A program made the position numbers and the translations under genes. A model generated the notes under the pieces. That model did not search any database. It was not told the DNA's origin and was given only the letters and a program-made list of their open reading frames with translations. This document shows, piece by piece, positions 26,857 through 35,680 of a stretch of 64,000 nt of DNA (its first letter is position 1; each line of letters begins with the position of its first letter). The DNA is from Serinibacter arcticus (GTDB taxonomy: Bacteria > Actinomycetota > Actinomycetes > Actinomycetales > Beutenbergiaceae). The stretch is from positions 868,001 through 932,000 of the forward strand of contig NZ_RHPJ01000002.1 in the NCBI RefSeq assembly GCF_004786095.1, written 5' to 3'.

Positions 26857-27672
26857 GTGCCGGACACGTCAGGGACGGGGCGGACCCCGCGCAGGAAGCA
26901 GCCCGTCGACGCGCGCTCGCAGGGCCGCTCGACCCCCCGCTCGACCCCTCGTTCGACCCCCCGCTCGAGCAGCCGCCCGGCGGGCGGCCGGGCCGGGGGC
27001 GGAGCCGGCTCGGTGTCCTCGGCGAGGTCGGCCCGGAGCGCGGCGACGTTCCGCCGCCGTCGTCTGATCGTCGTGGTGCTCGCCGTCCTGCTCCTCGCGG
27101 GCCTGGCCGTCGGCGTCTGGGCGCTCGTCGGAGCACTCACCGGCGGCAGCGGGGACGGCCAGGGCGCCACCACCCCGACGGGTGGTGCGACCTCGTCCAG
27201 CACCGCCCCCACCGGGACGACCGAACCCGCGGAGCCGGAGACCACCGAACCCGCCATCGGCTCGACGCCGCCGCAGCCCACGGCGTGCACGGCCGACCAG
27301 GCCACGCTCGCCGTCGACGCCCCCTCGTCGGGGCGCGTGGGCGCCGGCGTGACGTTCTCGCTCGACGTCGCCACCACGTCGGACGTCCCGTGCCTGGTGA
27401 ACCTCGGCTCCGATGCCACGACGATCGAGATCCTCTCGGGCGACGACCTGGTGTGGACCTCGGCGCAGTGCGCGTACGCGCCGTCCGAGCGTCGACTTCT
27501 CCTGGGCGAGGACGCGACGGACGCGCAGGCGGTGACGTGGGCGGGGACCCGCTCCGCGCAGGGCTGCACGGGCGGGCAGCCCGTCGCCGAGGCCGGGACG
27601 TACCGCGTCGTCGCCACGCACGAGCAGGACGGCGCGCAGCTCACCGGCGAGGCGACGATCGTCCTGCAGTAG
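26857..27672 (+). CDS. Membrane-anchored extracytoplasmic protein, function unknown
   Basis: 271 residues from the GTG at 26857. A basic, repetitive cytoplasmic head (STPR repeats) leads to one membrane segment (LIVVVLAVLLLAGLAVGVWALV, about residues 69-90), a Thr/Pro/Glu-rich linker and a beta-rich outer domain with four cysteines. The outer domain resembles small actinobacterial Ig-like surface proteins. Divergent from mutY. No named family recognised. Confidence 0.7.
   Translation: MPDTSGTGRTPRRKQPVDARSQGRSTPRSTPRSTPRSSSRPAGGRAGGGAGSVSSARSARSAATFRRRRLIVVVLAVLLLAGLAVGVWALVGALTGGSGDGQGATTPTGGATSSSTAPTGTTEPAEPETTEPAIGSTPPQPTACTADQATLAVDAPSSGRVGAGVTFSLDVATTSDVPCLVNLGSDATTIEILSGDDLVWTSAQCAYAPSERRLLLGEDATDAQAVTWAGTRSAQGCTGGQPVAEAGTYRVVATHEQDGAQLTGEATIVLQ
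26929..26976 (+). repeat. 12-nt in-frame tandem repeat (STPR units)
   Basis: Three near-identical 12-nt units (TCGACCCCCCGC type) and one diverged unit encode STPR-STPR-STPR-SSSR in the cytoplasmic head of the membrane protein at 26857. Possible length-variable tract. Confidence 0.8.
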
Positions 27673-27733
27673 CCGCGTCCCTGCGCGTCGCCGGCGGAAT
27701 CGCCGACGGCGTCGCAGCGGGACTCTCCTTCCG

Positions 27734-27763
27734 TTGACTCCGCGCGCACGGCGTGCCTACGGT
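27734..27763 (+). promoter_or_regulatory. Promoter of the DUF1080-SLH gene
   Basis: TTGACT (27734-27739), 18-nt spacer, TACGGT (27758-27763). A perfect AGCGCT palindrome follows 6 nt downstream. Confidence 0.6.
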
Positions 27764-27768
27764 CGTGT

Positions 27769-27782
27769 GGACAGCGCTGTCC
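27769..27782. promoter_or_regulatory. LacI-type operator (GGACAGCGCTGTCC)
   Basis: Perfect 14-nt palindrome at the expected transcription start, 20 nt upstream of the start codon at 27802. Shares the AGCGCT core with the three sites at 6189, 11657 and 17719. Confidence 0.7.
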
Positions 27783-27801
27783 GCCCGACGAAGGAGTCCC
27801 C

Positions 27802-29238
27802 ATGCCCTCCACCTCGACCACCACAGCGGTACGCGGAGGGCGCCGGCCGCGAGCCGGCGTCGCGGGCGGGCTGGCTCTCGCCGTCGTCGCCGCCCTCGCC
27901 GTCGCGACCGCCCCGGCCGCGACCGCCGCCCCCGGCGCTCAGGCCGCCGTCGTCGTCCCGCCCGTGGACGCCGAGGGCTACTCGGTCATCCTGGACGGTT
28001 CCCAGGAGTCCTTCGACATGTGGGCCTACGCCGGCGACGGCGGGTTCGACCTCAACGACGACGGCACGGTCACCAGCCGCGTCGGGGAGGACGGCGGCTT
28101 CGGCACGCTCTGGTACCCCGCCAAGGAGCTGGGGGACTTCTCCCTCAAGCTCGAGTGGCGCGACGACGCCCCCGGCGCGGCCGACGTCCGCGGCAACAGC
28201 GGCGTCCAGGTGCGCTTCCCCGACCTGTCGCAGCCGCTCGCGGGCTGCCCGACCACGTTCGACGGCAACGAGCAGAACAACCTCTCGTGGATCGCGGTGA
28301 ACTGCGGCCACGAGATCCAGATCAACGACTCGGCCGAGGTCGAGGGCAACGACCCCCGCAAGACCGGCTCGGTCTACGGGTTTGCGGACATCGGGCTGGC
28401 CGCGGGCAACACCACGCCCAAGGGTGAGTGGAACGAGCTCGAGATCCGCGTGATCGACCAGACCTACACGGTGCTGCGCGACGGCGTCGTCATCAACACC
28501 TACGAGAACCTGCCGGGCGTGCCGTTCCCGGGCCGCCCCAACGACCCCGACTCCAGCAGCCGCGGCCTGACGGGCTACGTCGGCCTCCAGGCGCACGGCG
28601 CCGACCAGGACCGCGTCTCCTTCCGCAACGTGCGGGTCCAGGAGATCTCGCCGTTCACGGACGTGGCCGGCAGCATCTTCTCCGCGCAGATCTCCTGGCT
28701 CGTCAACAGCGGCATCACGACGGGCTGGGAGAACCCGGACGGGACGCTCGAGTACCGCCCGCTCGCCCCGATCGCGCGCGATGCGATGGCCGCGTTCCTG
28801 TTCCGCCTCGCCGACGAGCCCGGCTACCAGGCGCCCGACGTCTCACCGTTCGTCGACGTCGCCACGGACGACCTGTACTACCGGGAGATCGCGTGGCTCG
28901 CGGAGAACGACATCTCCACCGGCTGGGTCGACCCCGTGACCGGCGACGCCGAGTTCCGTCCGCTCGCCCCGATCGGGCGCGACGCGATGGCGGCGTTCCT
29001 CTACCGCATGGCCGACGAGCCGGCCTTCGAGGCGTTCCCCGTCTCGCCGTTCACCGACCTGACGCCCTCGACGCCGTTCTACACCGAGATCTCCTGGCTG
29101 GTCTCGGAGGGCATCGCGTTCGGCTGGCTCGGGAACGACGGATCGGCAATCTACCGCCCCGTCGAGCCCATCAACCGCGATGCGATGGCGGCTTTCCTGT
29201 TCCGCTACGACAAGGCCGGCTTCACCGCGGCGGACTGA
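27802..29238 (+). CDS. Secreted DUF1080 (3-keto-disaccharide hydrolase-type) protein with three SLH domains
   Basis: 478 residues; AAGGAG 5 nt upstream of the ATG. Sec signal peptide (cleavage near ATAAPGA), then one DUF1080 beta-sandwich about 55-285 (YSVILDGSQESFDMW; FSLKLEWRDDAPGAADVRGNSGVQVRF; GYVGLQAHG), then SLH repeats at about 287, 352 and 416. DUF1080 founding members cleave 3-keto-glycosides or bind them. The SLH part should hold it on the cell wall. It is isolated from its likely partners at 6-17 kb but shares their operator type. Confidence 0.85.
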   Translation: MPSTSTTTAVRGGRRPRAGVAGGLALAVVAALAVATAPAATAAPGAQAAVVVPPVDAEGYSVILDGSQESFDMWAYAGDGGFDLNDDGTVTSRVGEDGGFGTLWYPAKELGDFSLKLEWRDDAPGAADVRGNSGVQVRFPDLSQPLAGCPTTFDGNEQNNLSWIAVNCGHEIQINDSAEVEGNDPRKTGSVYGFADIGLAAGNTTPKGEWNELEIRVIDQTYTVLRDGVVINTYENLPGVPFPGRPNDPDSSSRGLTGYVGLQAHGADQDRVSFRNVRVQEISPFTDVAGSIFSAQISWLVNSGITTGWENPDGTLEYRPLAPIARDAMAAFLFRLADEPGYQAPDVSPFVDVATDDLYYREIAWLAENDISTGWVDPVTGDAEFRPLAPIGRDAMAAFLYRMADEPAFEAFPVSPFTDLTPSTPFYTEISWLVSEGIAFGWLGNDGSAIYRPVEPINRDAMAAFLFRYDKAGFTAAD

Positions 29239-29240
29239 CA

Positions 29241-29273
29241 CCGACGTCGCACCGACGTCGAGCCGACGCCGAG
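29241..29273. repeat. 11-nt tandem repeat, three units
   Basis: CCGACGTCGCA, CCGACGTCGAG, CCGACGCCGAG in the spacer between the convergent DUF1080-SLH and disA genes, directly abutting the shared terminator hairpin. Confidence 0.75.
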
Positions 29274-29310
29274 TCGTCCCGGTCCCGTCCGTCGACGGGG
29301 CCGGGACGAC
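29273..29310. terminator. Bidirectional terminator between DUF1080-SLH gene and disA
   Basis: 17-bp stem (GTCGTCCCGGTCCCGTC with GACGGGGCCGGGACGAC, one G-U pair) and a CGTC loop in an 86-nt convergent spacer. Confidence 0.8.
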
Positions 29311-29324
29311 CCGGTCGGGGCGAC

Positions 29325-30398
29325 TCAGACGAACCGGTCGATCAGCGAGGTCTCGGCCAGCCGCGAGAGCCCCTCACGCAGGGAGCGGGCGCGGACGGCG
29401 CCGATGCCGTCCACGAGCTGGAAGTCCTCCACGGTGGCCGACAGCATCTTCTGCAGGCTGCCGAAGTAGCCGACCGTGGACTCGACGATGGCGATCGGCA
29501 GCCGCGGGATGCGCGCGAGCATGCGGTAGCCCCTGGGCGAGACCGCGGCGTCGAGGGCGTCGCCCGCCGTGCCGCCGATGCCGAGCATGCGGGCGATCTG
29601 GTTGAGGTCGATGAGCGAGGTGGAGTCGAGGGCCTCGAACCCCGCCAGGGCCTCGTCGAGGCTGCGGCGCTCGTCGAGGTAGTCGCGCACGACGTGGTCG
29701 CGGTCGGGCGAGGACGTGCCGACGAGCTCCTCGAGCTGCAGCGCGAGCAGGCGGCCGTCGGCGCCGAGCTCGGAGACGTAGCCCGAGACCTCCAGCGAGA
29801 TGCGGCGCACCATCTCGAGTCGCTGGATGACGGTGGCGACGTCGCGGACCGTGACCAGGTCCTCGATCTCGAGGGCCGACAGGGTCTGCGAGACCTCGTC
29901 GAGCCGCGACTTGTAGCGCTCGAGCGTGGCCAGGGCCTGGTTCGCGCGGGAGAGGATCGCGTCGGAGTCCTCCAGCACGAACCGCTCGCCCTCGAAGTAG
30001 ACCGCCACGATCCGCATCGACTGGCTGACCGAGATGACGGGAAGGCCGGTCTGGACCGCGGCGCGCTGGGCGGTGCGGTGACGGGTGCCGGACTCCGACG
30101 TCTCGATCGACGCGTCCGGCAGGAGCTGGACGGCGGCGCGCAGGATGCGGGACGCGGTCGCGTCCAGCACGATCGCGCCGTCCATCTTGGCGAGCTCGCG
30201 CAGCCGCGTGGAGGAGAAGGCGACGTCGAACTCGAAACCGCCCGAGCAGATGGACTCCACGACGTCGTCGTGACCCACCACGATGAGGGCTCCGGTCCGC
30301 CCCCGCAGGATGCGTTCGAGGCCGTCGCGCAGGGCGGTGCCCGGGGCGATGGCCCGCAGGATGCTGCGGCCGGTGGCGCCAGGGAGCAGGTCGGACAT
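29325..30398 (-). CDS. disA: DNA-integrity-scanning diadenylate cyclase
   Basis: Makes cyclic di-AMP from two ATP while scanning DNA. 357 residues, standard length. The diadenylate cyclase domain shows DGA (residues 73-75) and RHR (106-108); a central helical spine and the C-terminal helix-hairpin-helix ([19 protein letters not shown]) follow. In many actinobacteria disA is next to radA; here one hydrolase gene on the other strand separates them. Confidence 0.96.
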   Translation of the reverse strand: MSDLLPGATGRSILRAIAPGTALRDGLERILRGRTGALIVVGHDDVVESICSGGFEFDVAFSSTRLRELAKMDGAIVLDATASRILRAAVQLLPDASIETSESGTRHRTAQRAAVQTGLPVISVSQSMRIVAVYFEGERFVLEDSDAILSRANQALATLERYKSRLDEVSQTLSALEIEDLVTVRDVATVIQRLEMVRRISLEVSGYVSELGADGRLLALQLEELVGTSSPDRDHVVRDYLDERRSLDEALAGFEALDSTSLIDLNQIARMLGIGGTAGDALDAAVSPRGYRMLARIPRLPIAIVESTVGYFGSLQKMLSATVEDFQLVDGIGAVRARSLREGLSRLAETSLIDRFV

Positions 30399-30484
30399 GC
30401 GGCGAACTCTACGGCAGGCGGACGCCCGCGCCGCGTGGCGCGTGAGGGGTGGCCCGCCCCCGCCGCCGTCCCTACGGTGGGGAG

Positions 30485-31402
30485 ATGAGCGAGCCCGACG
30501 CCGTTGCCGCCACCGACCTGGTCTGGGACTCCCGCACCGTGCCGGTCGAGGGTGGCGAGGTGGCCGCGCAGGACACGGGGCCGATCGCCGGCCGCTCCGC
30601 CGTCCTGCTGATCGGTGGGGCGACCTGGTCGCGGGACTGGTGGCCCGAGCCGTTCTGCGCCGCGCTCGTCGCCGCCGGTCTTCGCGTTCTCCGGTACGAC
30701 CAGCGCGACACCGGCGCCGCCACGCTCTCCCCGGTCGGTGAACCGGGCTACACCGCGCCGATGCTCGCCGACGACGCGGCGGCGGTGCTGAGCGCGTTCG
30801 ACGTCGGGCGGGCGTGCGTGCTCGGCCTGTCCATGGGTGGCGGGACCGCACAGCTGCTCGCCGCCACCCACCCCGACCGCGTCGCCTCCCTGGTGCTCGT
30901 GTCCACGAGCCCGGCGGGCGACGTCGGACGGGATCTGCCCGGACCGACGCCCGAGATCGTCGAGACGTTCACCGACGCGGCGGCGGAGCCGGACTGGTCC
31001 GACCACGAGGCCGTCGTGACGTGGGTGGTGGAGACCGAGCGTCCGTACGCGGGGCCGGGGACGTTCGACGAGTCGGCCGTTCGAGCGCTGGCCGACCGCG
31101 CCGTCGCGCGCACCCCGAGCCTGGCTCCCGCCGCGACCAACCACCTCGCGGTCGCGGGGTCGGCGTCGTCCGTGGACGTCGGGGCGCTGCGGGGCATCCC
31201 GGCACTCGTGATCCACGGCGGGGCGGATCCGCTGTTCCCGCCCGCGCACGGTCGAGCCCTGGCCGAGGCGCTCGCGGCTCCCCTCCTCGTGCTCGCCGGC
31301 GTGGGGCACGAGCTGCCGCCCGCGAGCACCTGGGACGTCGTCGTGCCGCGCATCGCGGAGCTCGCCCTCGGGTCCGTCCGTGCCGGCGACACCACGGGCT
31401 AG
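30485..31402 (+). CDS. Alpha/beta hydrolase
   Basis: 305 residues; GGGGAG immediately precedes the ATG. The fold is clear: oxyanion segment [13 protein letters not shown], nucleophile elbow GLSMGGG, acid in [10 protein letters not shown] and catalytic His in GVGHELPP. It resembles small-molecule esterases/haloperoxidase-like hydrolases. Its last codons overlap the radA stop by 4 nt tail to tail, and it is divergent from disA. Substrate unknown. Confidence 0.88.
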   Translation: MSEPDAVAATDLVWDSRTVPVEGGEVAAQDTGPIAGRSAVLLIGGATWSRDWWPEPFCAALVAAGLRVLRYDQRDTGAATLSPVGEPGYTAPMLADDAAAVLSAFDVGRACVLGLSMGGGTAQLLAATHPDRVASLVLVSTSPAGDVGRDLPGPTPEIVETFTDAAAEPDWSDHEAVVTWVVETERPYAGPGTFDESAVRALADRAVARTPSLAPAATNHLAVAGSASSVDVGALRGIPALVIHGGADPLFPPAHGRALAEALAAPLLVLAGVGHELPPASTWDVVVPRIAELALGSVRAGDTTG

Positions 31403-32805
31403 CCGGAGCTCGACCCGAGCAGCTCGGCGACGGGCTCGCTCGCCAGCTCCCACGCGGTGCGCAGGTCGGGGGCGTAGTGCACCGTCATGCCCGCGGGTGC
31501 GCGCAGCCCGCCCTGGGCCGAGGCGGGTACCACGGCCTGCGTGAACCCGAGCCGGCTCGCCTCGCCGAGCCGGCGCTCCAGCCCGGTGATCGGCCGCAGC
31601 TGACCCGTGAGGCTCACCTCGCCGACGGCGATCAGCCCCGGTTTGAGCGGGGCCCGCCGGTGGGCGCTGGCGAGCGCGAGCGCGACCGCGACGTCGCCCG
31701 ACGGCTCCTGCGCCCTGGCCCCGCCGATCGTGGAGACGTAGACGTCGCTCGCGGACAGGCCGAGCCGCAGGCGGGACTCGAGCACCGCCAGGGTCATGCT
31801 GACGCGGGCGGAGTCGACGCCGGAGGTCGCCCGCCGCGGGTGCGGCGTGGCGGAGGAGGCGACCAGCGCCTGGATCTCGATGGGCATGGGGCGCGCGCCG
31901 TCGAGCGTGATCGTCACGCACGTGCCGGGCTCACCGGTCGCGCGCTCGGACAGGAACAGGCCGCTGGGGTCGGCCAGGCCGACGATCCCGGAGTCGGACA
32001 GGTCGAAGCAGCCCACCTCGTCGGTCGGGCCGTAGCGGTTCTTGATCGCGCGCACCATCCGCAGCCGGGAGTGGCGGTCGCCCTCGAACTGGCACACGAC
32101 GTCGACCAGGTGCTCGAGCACGCGCGGACCCGCGATCCCGCCGTCCTTGGTCACGTGCCCCACGAGGACGACGGGGAGGTGGCGCTCCTTGGCGGCGCCG
32201 ATCACGCCGGCCGCGACCTCGCGGACCTGCGCGACGCCGCCGGCGGCGCCCTCGACGGACTGCGACGCGATGGTCTGGATCGAGTCGAGGATCAGCAGCC
32301 CGGGGTCGACCGCCTCGACGTGCCCGAGGACGGTGCCGAGGTCGGACTCGGCCGCGAGCATCAGGTCGGGGTGGACGGCGCCGATGCGCTGCGCACGCAG
32401 CCGCACCTGCGCGGCCGACTCCTCGCCCGTGATGTACAGGACGCGTGTGCCGCTGCGGGCCATCCGGCCCGCCACGTCCAGCAGCAGCGTGGACTTGCCG
32501 ACGCCGGGCTCCCCGGCCATCAGGACGACGGCCCCGGGCACGAGGCCGCCACCGAGCACGCGGTCGAGCTCGCCGACGCCGGAGGGGCGCGTGGCCACGA
32601 GGGCGATCTCGACCTCGTCGATCGGGCGCGCGGGGGAGCGGGGCGGGGTCGCGGCCGTCGCCCGGGCCGCCGGCTCGGCGCCGGCCTCGGTCACCGTGCC
32701 CCACGCCTGGCACTCGCCGCACCGGCCGACCCACTTGGCGGCGCGCCAGCCGCACTCGGTGCACTCCCAGGTCGCACGCGTCGCACGCGCCGTTCTCGCT
32801 GCCAT
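31399..32805 (-). CDS. radA: DNA repair protein RadA (Sms)
   Basis: RecA-like ATPase that promotes branch migration in recombination repair. 468 residues. N-terminal zinc finger with Cys15, 18, 29 and 32 (CTEC...CGEC), Walker A GEPGVGKST, the RadA-specific KNRYG motif (KNRFG variant) and a C-terminal Lon-like domain (GDVAVALALASAHRRAPL). ATG at 32805 is just before the zinc finger. Confidence 0.96.
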   Translation of the reverse strand: MAARTARATRATWECTECGWRAAKWVGRCGECQAWGTVTEAGAEPAARATAATPPRSPARPIDEVEIALVATRPSGVGELDRVLGGGLVPGAVVLMAGEPGVGKSTLLLDVAGRMARSGTRVLYITGEESAAQVRLRAQRIGAVHPDLMLAAESDLGTVLGHVEAVDPGLLILDSIQTIASQSVEGAAGGVAQVREVAAGVIGAAKERHLPVVLVGHVTKDGGIAGPRVLEHLVDVVCQFEGDRHSRLRMVRAIKNRYGPTDEVGCFDLSDSGIVGLADPSGLFLSERATGEPGTCVTITLDGARPMPIEIQALVASSATPHPRRATSGVDSARVSMTLAVLESRLRLGLSASDVYVSTIGGARAQEPSGDVAVALALASAHRRAPLKPGLIAVGEVSLTGQLRPITGLERRLGEASRLGFTQAVVPASAQGGLRAPAGMTVHYAPDLRTAWELASEPVAELLGSSSG

Positions 32806-32954
32806 GGTCGTGACGCTACCCGCGCCCTCCGACAGGCTCCTCGGGTCGCCCTCCCGGCGACCGCCCGACCGCTGGCCTAGGCTGCCCCCAACGACCGGCG
32901 CCACCATCGGCACGGAGCCCGGGCGCACCCCGATCGGACCTCAGGAGATCACGC

Positions 32955-33632
32955 GTGTCAGAGCAGAGCCCGTCGACGGACGGACCGCCCTCCCCGCGGC
33001 GCGCCGCGCGCGAGCAGTTCGAGGTCCGCCCGCCGAGCCCGGAGTCCAGGCTCCGCACCCGGCGGCGGATCGCCACGATCGTGGCCGGCGGCATCGCCGT
33101 CGCCGTCGTGGTGCTCGTCGTGCTCCTCCTGGTGCAGCCCGACCCCGAGCCCGAGGCGACGCCGGAACCCGTCCCCGGCGAGACCGTCACCGCCCCCGTG
33201 CCGACCGCGACGGTGCCCCCGGTCGAGCGGGACACCTCCACCGCGTTCTCGGCGGCGCTGCCGTCGACGGTGCTGCAGTGGGCCGTCGCCGACCAGGTCG
33301 TGGCCGAGGACGTGCGCGCCGCGGGAGCCCTCGAGGCCTACGCGCTGACCTACACCGACGGCGACGACGCCACGGGTGACGTCACGCTGGCCACCGCGCA
33401 GTGGCGCAGCCCCGAGGCCGCTGCGGCCCACCTCGCCTCCCTCGGCCTCACCGGCGAACCGGTGCGCAGCGAGGAGGTGCTGGCCGGCGGTGCCGCCGTC
33501 GGTGCGATGACCGCCTACCCCGACGTCGACGGGTCGGGGGAGCGCGTCGCCTGGACCAACGGCGCCACCACGTTCGTCGTGACGGCCCCGGACGGGACCG
33601 CCACCACCTTCTACGACGCGTTCGGGATGTGA
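32955..33632 (+). CDS. Membrane-anchored extracytoplasmic protein, function unknown
   Basis: 225 residues from the GTG at 32955, preceded by AGGAG. One membrane segment (IATIVAGGIAVAVVVLVVLLLV, about 39-60) after a charged cytoplasmic head, a Pro/Glu/Thr-rich linker, and a roughly 120-residue outer domain. Ends 1 nt before proC, so likely co-transcribed with it. No family recognised. Confidence 0.75.
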   Translation: MSEQSPSTDGPPSPRRAAREQFEVRPPSPESRLRTRRRIATIVAGGIAVAVVVLVVLLLVQPDPEPEATPEPVPGETVTAPVPTATVPPVERDTSTAFSAALPSTVLQWAVADQVVAEDVRAAGALEAYALTYTDGDDATGDVTLATAQWRSPEAAAAHLASLGLTGEPVRSEEVLAGGAAVGAMTAYPDVDGSGERVAWTNGATTFVVTAPDGTATTFYDAFGM

Positions 33633-33633
33633 C

Positions 33634-34479
33634 ATGAGGATCGCTCTGCTGGGTTCGGGTGTGATGGGCAGCGCCGTGCTGGCCTCGATCGTGGCCGCCG
33701 ACGGCGTCGCGGAGGTCGTCGTGACCGACGTGCGGGCGCAGGTCGCGCGCGACGTCGCCGCGGCGCACGACGGCGGCCGGTCGGACGTCGCGGTCAGCGG
33801 CACCGACGACAACGTCGCCGCGGTGACGGGGTCCGACGTCGTCGTGCTCGCCGTCAAGCCCCAGCACATGGGCGACCTGCTGGCGCAGGTGGGCCCCGCC
33901 GTCGCGCCGGGGGCCGTCGTCGTCTCGATCGCCGCCGGCCTCACGTGCGCCTACCTGGAGGCGGCCCTGCCCGACGGCGTCGCCGTCGTCCGCGTCATGC
34001 CCAACACCCCGGCGACCATCGGCCAGGGGGTGGCAGCGCTGAGCGCGGGGTCCGCGGCCGACGAGACGCACCTCGACCTCGTCGAGCGGCTGCTGACGCG
34101 GACCGGGCTCGTCGTGCGCGTGCCGGAGCACCAGCAGTCGATCGTCACGGCGATCTCGGGCTCCGGACCCGCCTACGTCTTCCACCTGATCGACGCGCTC
34201 GCCGAGGCCGGCACGGCGGGCGGGCTGCCGCGCGAGCTGGCGCTCCGGCTGGCGGCGCACACCGTCGCCGGGTCGGGGGCCTACGCGGTGGAGTCCGGGA
34301 CGCACCCGGCGCTGCTGCGCGAGGCCGTCTCCTCACCCGGCGGGACCACGCTCGCGGCGCTCGCGGTGCTCGACGAGCGGGCGGTGCGCGCGGCCTACGC
34401 CGCCGCGGCGCGGGCGGCGGCCGACCGGGCGGACGAGCTGAGCGCGAGCCTCGCCGCGCCGTCGGGCCCGCGCGCGTGA
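33634..34479 (+). CDS. proC: Pyrroline-5-carboxylate reductase
   Basis: Last step of proline synthesis. 281 residues. Rossmann start MRIALLGSGVMGSAVLASI, VVLAVKPQHM, VVRVMPNTPATIGQGV, ISGSGPAYVFHLIDALAEAG and the C-terminal signature LLREAVSSPGGTTLAALAVL are all present. Overlaps the following lacI gene by 4 nt. Confidence 0.96.
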   Translation: MRIALLGSGVMGSAVLASIVAADGVAEVVVTDVRAQVARDVAAAHDGGRSDVAVSGTDDNVAAVTGSDVVVLAVKPQHMGDLLAQVGPAVAPGAVVVSIAAGLTCAYLEAALPDGVAVVRVMPNTPATIGQGVAALSAGSAADETHLDLVERLLTRTGLVVRVPEHQQSIVTAISGSGPAYVFHLIDALAEAGTAGGLPRELALRLAAHTVAGSGAYAVESGTHPALLREAVSSPGGTTLAALAVLDERAVRAAYAAAARAAADRADELSASLAAPSGPRA

Positions 34480-35627
34480 GCGACGACGGTGCGGCCCCGC
34501 CCGCCGCCCCGGTCACCACGGCGTCCGCCCGGCGTGACCGCCCCGCCGGCATGGCCGCCGTCGCGCGGCTGGCCGGGGTCTCCCACCAGACCGTCTCACG
34601 CGTGCTGAACGAGCACCCGAGCGTGCGCCCGAGCACGCGCGAACGGGTGCTCGCGGCCATGGTCGAGCTCGACTACCGGCCCAACCGGCTGGCGCGTGCG
34701 CTGGTCACCTCGCGCTCGGGGATCATCGGCGTCGTGACGAGCGGGTCCGCCCGGTACGGACCGTCCTCGACGCTGATGGCGGTCGAGGAGGCCGCGCGCG
34801 GCGCGGGCTTCGCGGCGAACGTGACCGCGGTGCGCGAGGACGACTCCGAGGCGCTCGCGACGCGGATGGCCCAGACGCTGCTCTCCTTCGACTCGCAGGC
34901 GGTCGAGGGCGTCATCGTGATCGCCCCGCGCGTCAGCACCGTCGAGGCGCTGCAGACGATCAGCTCGCGCGCTCCGCTGCTGCTGATCGCGGCGGGGGTG
35001 GCCCCGAGCCCGCGGTTCGGCGTCGTCGGCGTGGACCAGGCCCAGGGGGCGCGCGCGGCGACGGCGCACCTGCTCGCGCTGGGCCACACGTCCATCGGCC
35101 ACCTCGCGGGGCCGGCCGACTGGTTCGACTCGCGCGAGCGCCACCGCGGCTGGCTCGAGGAGCTCGAGCACGCGGGCGTCACGCCGGGGCCGGTGTGGGA
35201 GGGCGACTGGACCGCCGACGTCGGCTACGACGTCGGGCGTCGCCTCCTGGCCGACCCCGACCGCCCGACCGCCGTCGTGGCCTCCAACGACCAGATGGCG
35301 CTGGGCCTGCTGCGCGCGTTCGGCGAGGGCGGCCTCGACGTGCCGGGTGACGTGAGCGTGACCGGGTTCGACGACATCGAGGGGACGGCCCACTTCCGGC
35401 CCCCGCTGACCACCGTGCGGCAGGACTTCGCCGCGCTCGGCGAGGCGGCCATGGCCGAGATGCTCCGGCTCATCGCCGAGCGCGGCGGGCGCGCGCACGC
35501 GGGCGCGGACGACGGGGCGGCGGCAGGGGCCGGGGTCGGCGTCGGGGGAGTGGCACCGATCCCCGCCGAGCTGGTGGTGCGGAGCTCGACGGGTGCGGCG
35601 AAGCCGTCGTCGGAGCAGTTGTTGTGA
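34476..35627 (+). CDS. LacI-family regulator, probable arabinose operon repressor
   Basis: 383 residues from a GTG overlapping the proC stop. Helix-turn-helix MAAVARLAGVSHQTVSRVLN, hinge NRLARALVTS, sugar-binding core (FDSRERHRGWLEEL; VTGFDDIEGTAHFRPPLTTV) and a Gly/Ala-rich insert near the C-terminus. The recognition helix (HQTVS) differs from the IATAS/LATAS/VATAS of the other three LacI proteins here, and the adjacent operator also differs (TTAACG type). Its stop codon lies inside the araB operator. Effector probably arabinose; inferred from position. Confidence 0.88.
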   Translation: MSDDGAAPPAAPVTTASARRDRPAGMAAVARLAGVSHQTVSRVLNEHPSVRPSTRERVLAAMVELDYRPNRLARALVTSRSGIIGVVTSGSARYGPSSTLMAVEEAARGAGFAANVTAVREDDSEALATRMAQTLLSFDSQAVEGVIVIAPRVSTVEALQTISSRAPLLLIAAGVAPSPRFGVVGVDQAQGARAATAHLLALGHTSIGHLAGPADWFDSRERHRGWLEELEHAGVTPGPVWEGDWTADVGYDVGRRLLADPDRPTAVVASNDQMALGLLRAFGEGGLDVPGDVSVTGFDDIEGTAHFRPPLTTVRQDFAALGEAAMAEMLRLIAERGGRAHAGADDGAAAGAGVGVGGVAPIPAELVVRSSTGAAKPSSEQLL

Positions 35628-35647
35628 TCGTTAACAACAGCTAGGCT
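35619..35647 (+). promoter_or_regulatory. Promoter of araBDA embedded in the 3' end of lacI
   Basis: TTGTTG (35619-35624), 17 nt, TAGGCT (35642-35647). The operator occupies the spacer between the two boxes. Confidence 0.55.
35623..35636. promoter_or_regulatory. LacI-type operator (TGTGATCGTTAACA)
   Basis: Dyad of the TGTTAACGNTNACA class known for actinobacterial LacI sugar repressors, covering the stop codon (35625-35627) of the upstream regulator and the araB promoter spacer. Confidence 0.72.
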
Positions 35648-35680
35648 CGCTCGAGTTCAACCACTCCGAGAGGGTCACCG

